64,000 nt of DNA from Lepidurus packardi (taxonomy: Eukaryota; Arthropoda; Branchiopoda; Notostraca; Triopsidae), in contig JAKZAN010000007.1 in assembly GCA_023053545.1 (NCBI GenBank), forward strand, positions 6,758,001 through 6,822,000, in the 5' to 3' direction. The position numbers and the translations under genes were made by a program. The notes below the pieces were generated by a model, which was given only the letters and a program-made list of their open reading frames with translations, made no database searches and was not told the origin of the DNA. Positions 38,301 through 50,300 of this stretch are shown one piece after another. How positions within the stretch are numbered: the stretch's first letter is position 1; each line of letters opens with the position of its first letter.

Positions 38301-41300
38301 AGAAAAATAGCTGAATGATTACCATCCGTATCTTGCAAATTGGCGATACACTGCAGACCTGCGTTCAAGTTACACATGATGCCTCGTTGACCCGCCTCAG
38401 AAGCAGCCGTTTTCGTGCCGACCACACGGCAGCGAATCTGGGTTATCATGGAATCTTCACAGAAGTCGTAAGCTAAGCGCAATGAATCATAGCTTTCGAT
38501 GTCATCCTAAGAACCCCAATCAATTATAAAACATGCGTCATACTAGAGCTAAAAAAAAACGAAGGAAATATTTACGGAATCGCCCGTGGAAGGAATGTGA
38601 GAATTCATCCAGTTGGTCCACTTGGACTCGAGACAAGGCTTAGGTGAACGAGGTTGCTTGGTGGTTATCGCAGGAGCTGTAGTGGTAGCTGGATTGAAAC
38701 AACATAAAAAAACTAACTGAGAAGAATATGTAGCATACCTGGTAAATTGCATCCCAAGAGTTCCAGACGCAGGCTAATCCATGAATGGTAGCTTTTCGGT
38801 ACAATTTTCACGAAGCGAGCATAAAATGGTTCGTCGAAAAGCACACGGTGTTCATCACGATTGTTTTGATTGCCCGTAAAATCCTATATGGCAAAAGTTT
38901 TATACACTTATAAGAAAAACACTTAGCGGTAAAACTAGGTTTACGATTGGTTTAAGGGTGAATTTATCTAGAATAGTAGACCAGCCCAATCCATCCGCAC
39001 TGTGCTGCACCGAGAAGGCAGTCACAAACTCTGCATGCTGACTATCGGAATTGCCTTGCAAAACAACACCGGTTACTTCTTTCATTTCTTTAAGATCAAC
39101 CTAGAATGAATAATACACTCGAAATTAGCCACCAAGGTTTTCTCAACTACGAAAAGAGATTTACTTGTAACCATTCCTTCGGTATCTTGACGGTCGCAGG
39201 ACTCCAAGCACTATTCCCCGACAACCTCGCGTGATGGCCTTGCGTTTTAGGTGTACGGGAACTCGAGGCGCTAATTTGGGACGCCTAATGAGAAAAGAAT
39301 TAAGGTGTCTGTTCTGCCTTACTTAACAACTTGAAAAGTGTCACCTCAATTGCACCATTCTCCATTCCAAGACCAGCTTGACACCTGCAATCACACCGGA
39401 TTCGAACTTCGTGATCAACACATTTATCTCCTACCAAAACCAAAGATAATTTTGTCATTGAGAGCTAAACTATGAGCGAATCTTTAGGAAAAATTAAGTA
39501 AACCCACCTTTAGCATGATGAGCGCATTTGTAACCAGCCTTGGAACATTTGTGGGCATCTGTGGTCAGTTGGGTCTTTCCAAGCCCCACGGGTCGGCACT
39601 GGACATCCGCTATTTGATGATCGGGGCAAAACGACGTCTTGTGTCTTAATTCAGAAACCAACTCGTACTCGCCATTTGCACTAGGCACGTGTCCATTAAC
39701 CCATGACGTCCATCCATCCACACACTCCAAAGAGGGGGGCGTTACCGTTCCATTCCTACACACATCAGGAGAAGAACTTTAAGAACTAAAATAACGGTTG
39801 AACATGTACGCACATGTTGTCTGGCACCAAAGTCACAGGCTGCCTGGTCGTCTGAGTCCAAACAATATGTTCTTCGGTAGGCCGCGTTTCCGTCACCACC
39901 GTAAACTCCGTAATTGGTTCACTGAAATACAACGTAGTAGTTTCGGTGGTCGCCGCTGTAGTGGAAGGCACAGCCCTTGTAGTAGAAGACGCAGTCTTAG
40001 TAGTAGTAGTTGTGCTACGAGCCTTGGAAGTTTCGGTCGTAACGCTGACTTTACCAACTTGTGTCGTGCTCATGCCTACACGAATGACTGATGGGTGAAA
40101 TACTCTCTTCTAGTTTAAGGAAATTATATAATAGCTTACCACATTCGCAGAAAACACGGATTTCGTAATCAAAGCAAATTGATTTTCCTTTAATGCCTCC
40201 AGCTTCGCAATCCAAACCAGTTTCCAAGCTACAGATGACATTCTCACCGGTTTGCTTGTGTGGAATGTGCGTCTGTACCGTGCGGCAATCAATGTTGGTC
40301 ATTCTGCCTTCTAAGCAAGTAATTGTCTCGGTTCCCTTCGCAAAAAAAATGATTCATTATAAATGGTCGAGAGGTTTTCAGTATGGAGCATACCAGTACG
40401 AATTTTATAGGAATTTCTTCGACATCATTTGGGTCCTGACCCGCTTTAGGGTGATGATTATTAATCCAGGGGCTCCAGCCTTGTTGACACGAATCTCTGC
40501 CTCCCGCGCCAGTCGCTTGTGAAGTCCCGGTTGTTGTAATTTCAGGAAGCAAGGTCTTGGTAGGACTGCAAGGTTGGCCTTGGCACACCTTCTTCTGATG
40601 GGAACAGAAACTATACAACAAAGAAATATGAACATCATTGAACGAATAAGCAGTTAGAATTTACCAAGAATGGCAAGCATCTTGCTCGATGACATCTCCT
40701 TCATAATACGTTTTGCCATTGATCGTCATGCAGGGCGTTTTGCAATTAGTGATTGGAACACAGGTCAACTCCTTATGCGATTTGTGGACGCTGCCAGATG
40801 GGCACTGTTGTGGCTGACATCCTAGGAAAAGAGCATACTTAAAATCGGGCAATCTTTGTAACTTCCAATTAAGATACCTTCGACGCAGGCATCGGTACCA
40901 CAAAGACTTGGCGAGGGAAACGGACTATCACAGGTCGAGGGAGCGCACGTGGACATGCACGGTGTGTAGTGCGAGCATTCCTCGTCACATTGAATGGCTA
41001 AAATCGAAAATTTACAGAATTTCTAGGAAGAAGTTTACGCGCAAAATTCACTTACGACAGAGTTCTTGGGACCTCCACTTAATCACAACACCTCGGATGT
41101 TGCATTCGTGTGCATAAGCAGCAATAGCTGTGCACAGGCATTCGCAATCTCCTCCCATATCACAACCGCAGGAATCCAATACGCAGCTAAGGAAAAAAGA
41201 AAAGGAAAAAAATCATTTATTGGTAAAGTAAAGCTAACGTTACGAAAGATGGCTCTACCGTTCAATGTAAGGGTCAACTGGAACTTCAGCATGGCATTTC

Positions 41301-44300
41301 TTGAACAAACTGTCTTTTAGGATGTTACACTTTTGTACGGACCAAACTTTGCGATGGGGATGAATGGTACATGTGTCCTGCGAACAATAGGAAAAGAATT
41401 TTAAGCTTGTTGTTCTGCCGAACATATTCGTTGGCTTACAATGACGTCCGTGGACTCGGGACAATACTTCTGTAATCGCCAAGAATCGCCGAAGATTTTG
41501 GGAGTGACTTCGCTCAGTCCTCCGGAGGGCGGTTGGAAATCGTCATTTTCGTTGTCGTTGTAATTGCCACACAAGCCTCGCACCTGTTGTACAGAAAGTA
41601 AAGAAGACAGAATGTAAACATTTCATAGAAATTTTCCTTATCTAAGGGCCAAGGAAAAGGCTTACTCTTCCTTTCCATCTGGGGTCCAAACGCAAGTAAA
41701 CGCGGGTTCCGTAATCCCATTGCAATACCAAACCAAGATCTTCCACTTCAACGTAGATGAAGAGACCAGAATCGCGTGTAAGGATCCTTTCGCTGTATTT
41801 ACCCATAGTTTGCTTCTTGTGCCGTGTTAGGATGATATTTTCCTCCGTTTTGCCACCGGGGAGACGCAGAGTCACGGATTTAGAACACGCAACACCACTG
41901 GAGCCACAAGGCACGTTCTATTATATAATTCATGCGTGAGTGTAAGTGAAATTGTTAGGAAAACGTAGACTTGGTTCAGAAACTTTCTTTACCTGGATTG
42001 CTACTTCGAACTTTTCATGAGCTTCCACACTATGACCTTTGGCAAACATGTAGTCACAATTGCCCTGGAAGTCGTACATTTTTCCATCAAAAGTCTTGAA
42101 ATGGGACTCGCCCCAATTCGAGCACAACGCCGGGCATTTCAGCTTGGTGCAGTCCCAAACGCCCGAGTGGCACGTACTGTTGATTTTGACAAGATACGAA
42201 ATGAAAAAAGATATACACAAATATATTTTAAGTTTATACCAGGTGTTGCAATCTTCCACCATTTTCTCGCCTTCCGCGTAACTTTTGCCGCCATGGTGAC
42301 AAGGACATTCCGTGGGTTTGATACAGCGTTTGGACTCCAAATCCAGTACGAAGCCTTTCTTGCACTGACAACCCGGTCGGCACACGGAAGGCTTCGCAGC
42401 AGATGATGTATGCATGCTCTACTCATGAAGCATTAACAAATACAGCAAATATTAGGAGACTAAGAAGAAGACGTGTGTAATGTGTAACTACTTTGCATGT
42501 GATAGGCATTTCCGGTTCGCAGTCGGTGTACTCTTCGTTTGCGGAAGACTTGCAGGCTAGAAGTGGAGACGAAGTGCTGGAAAATTGTTGCTGCTCGTCA
42601 GGAGAAGCACGTCGGCAAGACCATAACGCGTTAATACAGGTACTGAAATGAAGTCAAATTAGGCAACTTGCTTTGTAAGTGGGTTGCAAAGCTAGAGAAA
42701 TCGTAAGGGATTTACCATAATTCCGGTTCTCTGGCGCCAGGTCGAAGTTCTTTGTGGCCAGGCTTGTACTCTTGTCCTTTATGGATACAAGAGCACTGAT
42801 GGACTGGAATGCATTGGCCTTTACTATCAAGTGTGAATCCCTCGGGACAGTTGCATCCTTCGACGCACTTTCGGCGGCATTTCGGATTCGTAGCAATGTC
42901 AATACACGTTCTCGTGCAGGAATTGCCACACACTTGATAAACTTGACCACCAGTGCAGTGAACACCTGCCTCGCAACGAACCATGCGTTAAAATAGGCAG
43001 TTAACTTCTCAACTCAAAATTGCTTACCGCATTCGCGAACTTCAGGAATCCAGTCAACAAGGACGCCACGGTGGGTACATTCCTTCGCATAAACAGCCAA
43101 GGCGGGGCACAAGCATTCGCTTAATTTACCCGCACAAGAGCACACGTCGTACAAGCAATCTTTGTAATACTGTTCTGGATCAACCACCCAATGGCAATCT
43201 TAGCAAAGAAAAAATAACAAGATTACCAACAGATTTTTTTTTTTAATTTTTTTTTTTACTTGCAAATAAGCTGCTCTTGATTTTAGAACAATAACGTTCC
43301 GCTTCTGCTTTGTTATGGATATTAACATCACAAGGGTGATTTGCTTGCTCCACAGGAATATCGGTGCATATTTCTTTTGTCTTCCATTTATTGGCAAACG
43401 GCTGAACGGATTGCTCCAGGTCACCTTCAGGTGTCATCAGATCATCACGTTGGTTAGAATTAAACGTGCCACATAAGCCCTAGAACCGGAATTAGGAACG
43501 ATTTTAGTATTTATTTTAGAACTTTTTTATTTTTTATTTTAGTAATTTATTTTAGTATTATCCAAAGAGCAAATGTTTTCGAGTTTTTCCTTTATACCTG
43601 GGTTTTGCCAAAGAAAGAGGCTGGGGCATCAATGTAAACCCGGGACAAACCATCCCACCAAATTTCGAGTCCATTTGGGAGATCCACTGATGATAGCATA
43701 GAAATACACATTACGTGAACCTCAAAGCTTATTTTTAACTTTTACTTTCCACTTTTACTTCTAGTGGGCAAACAAAGCCCCAAGAACTTACCTGCCAAGA
43801 AGACCGAGGAAGCCAAGCGAATGTAAATTCCATCTACCCAGATGGGTAGGTGTGTTTTTTCTTCACCGTCAAGGACGACCTCGCGATTTTGTTTCAGTTT
43901 GATGACCATTCCATTGATGCGGATAGTGACTGACTTAGTGCAGGATGGGAACGCTGAAATTGTATGAGCTGGAAAATTCATGCCCTATAACAGAAAAACA
44001 ATACCTTTACTTTAAAAAGCTACCATTAAGCCAACCGCATAGATAATCAAGTCCAACTGAGCTTCCAAGCACAAAGGGCTCTCAACTCCAGCTTCGTTTA
44101 TGTAAAGCTCATTGAACAGTAATCGTCATGTTGGACGTTCTATTATGTCCTTCAGCTTAACGTACATTGTAAGCAACTATGATATGAACAAAAATACAAT
44201 CTTGGCACTAAAAATTAGAAGGATCATTCCAGCTAACATGACCGAGAATACATGCTAAGGTACGCATATGACCTCCGTAAGCTGCTTCTGGCCCCTCAAG

Positions 44301-47300
44301 CAATGGAGCAGTCATGGAAACGACCTCCTTGTGCTAATACTCGGCTTAATCCTACTTTTTTAACGACATTAAACTTATGCATATGCTTGCGGTTAAGCGC
44401 GACCTACATAAGGAGGATGCGTGCAATTGGCTTCTCGCAATTACTCGTAGAACTTCAGCATAAAAGGTTACAAAGGTCACATGCATTACGGAAAATGTAA
44501 ACCTTCCATCGCCTCCACACGCGCCCATAGGCAGGTGCTCGGCGCGTAACGACAATTCCATTTCACTGCACGGAACATTAGATGGAATTTATTGCCTCTT
44601 TCTGAGCATTTGTGTGCCGGAAATAAATGGAAGTCTTGAACTTTAACTATTACTATTAGGTGGATAAAAACTAAATAATTTATTTTGACAAACGAGAGCC
44701 AGACCGCCTCCTTGAACGAAACCAAACTTCTTCGTTTTCTCGCTATTCAGTTCAATAACCGTGTGAATATATTTCGACATCAAGGCACATGTGAGAACAC
44801 TACCCTTCTTTGCTAGAGTAACAGACCTAGAAACGCTGCTTTAGTTAACGCCTTTCACACTTCGTCAGGTGTGTGGCAAAGTAAGAGTACGCTGATAATG
44901 AAGAGAAGACAGTGCAGGTGGAAATAGAACTCAGTGGTTCCTTGGCCGCCAACAGGCATACATCCGAGACAAGCTTCTTAAGACTTTCTTAAGAACTCGT
45001 TCAAGGCGGACTTGGTTCTTCAAGGGAACCCGTAATTAGTTAGAAAAGAACTGGAACTGTGTTAGAGTGACTCACGTGAAGTAGTTGCATGTTCATGCAT
45101 TAAGAACGGCGTTTAAAGAGTGACAGCATGCCGTAATGTATTCCCAAACTCAGCGCTGTTAAAACATTAACCGACCTTGTCAAGGATGCGCATGTGAATA
45201 CGTCAAGGCAAGGTTGTTGTGCAATTCATCGCAATTCTAGCGAAACTGGACAGGGTGTAAGAAGTGTAAAGTGTCAAAATTCGGGCTAAATTATGGCATT
45301 TTCACGTAACGAGCGTACCGTGATTCTAACCGTGGGTCGAGTGACTCATACGATTAAGGCTGACACATTGTTACGCATTCCTGCGCAGGCTTCTTTATCG
45401 CAATGGATTCAACAGTCGCGTCAAACATCAGGTAAAAGATAAAGCTCGAAATTTGTTGGTTTAATAAACAAAAACACTTCGGGTATATAAGAAAAAAGTG
45501 TTGGAAGCCTCAAACACGCTAGACTTGCCTTAGAATTACTCATTTATGCATCCGGTACGAGGAAAAGTTGGAGTTAATTAAAACGAGGAACATAGTCGGG
45601 AATTCCGTATACACCCCAGTGCATTAATATGTTTCACTCTCTTTGGCAACAAGCCAAAACGGAACAAGCGAAACTGACAAAAAAGCGATCATGAAGCATC
45701 AATGCAAGGCATGACACACCTTCCTTATTTTCCAAACAATACAAAAGCAAGGAACCGGAAAGTTATATGATACCAACGTGTCTCTGAAACAACAAACTCC
45801 CAAGGTTAAATTGTAACAACCCCTTGTTAAAAAATCACTGCTGGGAACGATATTCGTAAACCTCGCCAAGAAAGTAAAAGACACTTAATGTTAATAAGAA
45901 AAAAAAAAGATCGAATTAGGATCTCCCGCTTCCCACTGATTCTTATTCCTTACAAGTTAGACGAAAAAAGCTTGTGAATGGGTAATCAGGACTACATAAT
46001 CTAAATCCTTGAATAGTGAAATTCTGTAGCCCAAATACACTCCACTTCAAAGAAAAGAAAGCATCACGTTTCCCCATGTACTGTACGGCCATTTGCGTCA
46101 ACAGTAAGAGTGAAAATTTTTTAGCCTTGTATGAATTTCGCTTTCTTTGGAGTAGAATTATTCCTAACTTCCATGCTTTTCATAACGTTCGAAACCGAAA
46201 AGTGCCTAAGCACTGAATACGTACTGATTACAGCATCGCTTACCCGTTCGGTAAAAAAAAAAAAAAAAAAAAAAAAGTTAGAGCCATATGGTGGTTATTT
46301 TTTCAAGAAAATGTGTACTGTAAATTCAGTGAATCCCTTTTCTTATTTACTCCGAGAAAACCAGGCATTGTAACGCATATCGTAGCAATAAAGAGAAACT
46401 ACAATGCCTGCGGTTGAGCCACCGAGCTTGCGGTAATACTGGGGGTCAAATTATCAAAAGTCGGCCGACCCCTTAATTTCCGCTCAGCACAGAGTTTTAG
46501 AACCCAAAAGCAACAATTACATGCCGAAACTCCCCAGGAGCTAATTTTCCTGACAATTATTGCTACCATTATTCCATTGATAATGGTGTGGTATGTATGT
46601 TTAGGCAAAAACGGTTAGTAGGAATCGTAATTAGCCTAACAACCTGCAAGAAACATGGCGGACCTGTACTACAGGAGTTTTTGCGCTCATGAAAGCATGC
46701 CAAAATGAAAAGAATGCCTGCGTTTTTGACTCCAAAAGGCTCATAAAGGACAGGAACTGTGTCTTGATAGGTGAGATCTGGACTTCGTGCGACTTGTTGA
46801 ATGTTGTTAAGCATATGGCAAAGGCAAGGAAGTGAAACTCGACAACCATGTGGTAGACTGATATTATACTTCTTCTTGATAGTTTTTTGTTGTTGTTCTT
46901 GTTGTGGGTATTAACTAAGACTTGTAACGAGAGCTTAGGCTAAATAGTTTCCCACGTCAAATTGGTCTCTAACCCTGACTGATCTTTTGTCCTGGAATTA
47001 CACAAGTCACACAAATTTCTCCTGCTCAACGAGTCTACCTGCCTCTCTACATTTTCACTTTTATACCTAGGTTATTGCCAGTTGGAGCATCGGGACGGTC
47101 ACGCATTTGCCTACATTTGGCATTATTTGGCTACGGGAGATTTGGTTTATCCTCTGCACGAAGGTTTCCAACGTGTTGACGTCGTGCTTCAGGTAAATAA
47201 TACCTCTGACCTACCAACAAGCCTTAATCGAGTTTAGATGCATTCTGTTCTACGAAACATGAGACTGGGGAAAAAAGAGAAATCGAAACTTGGGACGCTG

Positions 47301-50300
47301 GTTTTCCCACCGCCTTTTATCCAAGTGGATCACCACTTATTATCCAGATCTAAAAGGCCGGTATCACTTTTCTCCCAAAAGGTTGAAACAAAAACAGCGA
47401 GAAAGTCTTACAAGGGAGGGTTTCAAAGTCTATACCTTATTTCATCGTTAATCCAAGGATTAACTCCAAGTTCAAATTTCATGATTTTCCCCTAGAATCT
47501 TCCAGTAAACTATGAGTATCGAAACAGAGTCATGTTCGATACTCATACTTGGGTTTGGGCTAGCTCCAGATACACTTGTGTTCAATCTGTCTATTATCCA
47601 AGAATACCGAAAACCTCGCGCGAATATTCGCCGAGTCCAGTTTCATTTAGTACCTTGAAAAATAGGAGGTGAAAGATAGTTAAGCAGGAGTGCTATTAGT
47701 TGAAAGGCAATTGCGGGTGACTAGCTATCCCGGTTAAAGATGCTGACTCACGTAAAAATGTGAGTGAAACTTCTAGATGCCGAAAAATGGGCCGCAATTT
47801 CCACAAAATCATATAAGAAAGCACAGCACTATCTTGTAAGGGTAACAAATGACACGACTGCAATAATACCGTGCATCTTCACCGCAGAAAATACACGTAA
47901 GAAGACCAAAATAAAAACTACCATGATATCTGCGAAATCTAAATTACTTTTTCTAACTATTGCTACCGGTTTCCTTCACTCAAAAGTTTTACAATTACAC
48001 AACAGATAAATGTAAATTTGTTGCAACTTATACCATTTACAATACTTTATGTGTCCTTGTACAAATATAAAATTCTCATTGTATATTTGGAAATATTTTA
48101 TGCTTAAAAAGTACCAAGTACACCTACACTTATTTTGCACCGTACGAAGCACCGGAAATAAGCCCTATTAATCCTAGGCTTTCTTGGGGTTCTTTCCTAC
48201 ATTCTTGCCGCTCTTGTCATGTTTAGAGCGCCAGAGAATCCTACTTGATCTCGACCTCCTGAGGGGTCAGGAGAAGAGCCCCAGCCAAATGGATTATAAT
48301 TGGAATGTTTGCTTCTCTTTCTCTTGCAAAGGAATTATCATCTTGTGGGCTGGCTGACGACGTCATGCGGATGGCTCAGGAAGAGAGCAAGAAGAAACGC
48401 CGAGAAACGACCACCTCGGCTATTGTTATTACAGATAATTCCCCATCGAAACATCTTCAATCGGAGCACCACCAGCGACGCATGAGTGACACAGATGCCT
48501 TAAACCTACAGCGCTCGTGGGCTGATCTGTCTTCAGATCATGACCACGCATCTCGCCCTGCTACGTGTCGGAAGAATGTCAGCAACACCAATGCCGGCAA
48601 ACGGCACTCTTACAGCGCCAGTACAACTGATTTGGGTTGCCATCTCCAGGACAAAGTATCCCAGACAGGAGTGAGGGCTTTGCCTTTTGGGCACACTTTA
48701 GCTCCTAGTTCTTCCGAATCCCGGATTTCAAGCTTGAAATCGGAATTACCAGAGCGATTCCTATCTTTACTCAAGCGCTACCTCAATTTGAAAAGCTCGT
48801 CAAATGGATCTGCTAAAGTCAGATCGCTTGTCCTGACCAATAATCACGCAAATCATAACACCAGTCTTGTTGCTGCACCGGCTACTAGAAGTTTAGGAGT
48901 TTTCAGACCTGCCACGAGCCATGGCGCTACGCTGATCTTACTGGTTACCGCAGAAGACTTGACCGTGTTTGGCCATCGTTTGGATCTAGAACTAACTTTC
49001 CCTGATGTGCCTTTGTTGCCTTTACGCACTACTTCGGTGCTCATTAACTGTCAAATTTTCATCGAGAACCCGGCCAACAAGGACAACAAAAAATGTAACA
49101 CCACTTCGGAATGGGCGCTGGCTATTTACCACAAACAAGTTTCAAAAGCCGGCTTCCATCTAACGGTTAATTCCGAATGGCGAGAACACGGTTCGACACA
49201 AAAACTCCAGCAATGGATTTGCCATAAGAGCACCAGAAAAGGACAAAACAGGAACTCGAACAGCAACGTTCGGAAAAAGTCCGTGTTGACCAAGTTTTTT
49301 CATAAAAACGAATCTTAAAAAGTATTGAAGTTTAAAATCATATAATATATATATATGTATATACATATATCCCTCCAACTCGGCAAAAAATTTAACTTAG
49401 AGGCTCTGTAGATTTGGATTTACAAAATAAAGATGCTTGAATAATAATTTGGTAGCTCTTAATTTCTCTTAATTCCACAAACTTCTTTAATTCTCTCATG
49501 AATTAATCCCCAATATTCTTCTGATAATTTTTTTTCGAAATTAGGTAATCTCTAAATTTCTTCCCGATAAATTGTCGAATTTCAAATCTCAAAAGTAGTC
49601 TTGTCTCACAAAAAGTGAAGGAATAGTGTTAATGAGATGCAATACGATCCAGTAACCGGCAGTAGTAATAGACGTATAGACCTTTCAACTGCCAAAGTCA
49701 GCCCAAGGTAACTAATCCATCTTTCTCAAACCCATCAGTCAGTCTCTTTTAGACTGAATTTAGGCCCTGGCATTTCAATAACAAACGCTTAGAAAAACTG
49801 TCAAGAGTTGTTTCTCTTGCATAAAGATTAGGCCAAGAACGATTTCCTCTCGATAAAAAAAAATACGAAAAACTAATCACGTACTCTCGTGGAAAAGGTA
49901 AACAGTTATGAGCAAACTAACCTCGGATATGGCTCCGGCGCAGGCTACGTTTTCTCCTTCGATGCTGTAGTCGTCTCCTTTCATGAGATAATAGGAGCAC
50001 TTTCCCATAAAATCAAAGTGTCTGCCATCGAAAGTGGTATAATGAGGATCACCACGGGCAGCACATCGAGAACCGCACTGTACCAACGAACACTGCCATT
50101 CACCATTTAAACAAGTGCTAAAACCAAAAGAAATCAGGGGTGAGGTTAAACTCGAAGTGCAAAACCAAGATAATTCAGAGAAAAAACTATAAAGGAAAGT
50201 AAAAAGTAGGTAGGTTACCAAGTATTGCAGTCATTGGGAACTTGTTCCCCAGATTTGTACGTTTTGCCGTGCAAGAAACATGGGCATTGAGACCGTGGGA

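Larger units (their letters stand above)
43985..49921 (-). other. large hemocytin intron hosting an antisense gene
   Basis: GT donor (AG/GTTAGT) at the minus-strand 5' end and a TTATAG acceptor at 43985. It is by far the longest intron in the window and apart from the nested BTB gene shows no coding features at 43985-45292 or 49319-49921. The 49.34-49.37 kb part is an AT microsatellite. Confidence 0.85.
42240..50115 (-). other. hemocytin: VWD-C8-TIL assembly 2, split by the host intron
   Basis: The VWD start ([20 protein letters not shown]) ends at a donor at 49922. The domain resumes at 43984 ([19 protein letters not shown]), reaches [14 protein letters not shown], then C8 ([17 protein letters not shown]) and TIL modules ([30 protein letters not shown]). 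The phase agrees exactly across the 5937-base intron (43985-49921). Confidence 0.9.

Noticed and set aside
46131-46373. Open frame with a poly-lysine run
   Set aside because: Comes from the 24-base A tract in an intron.
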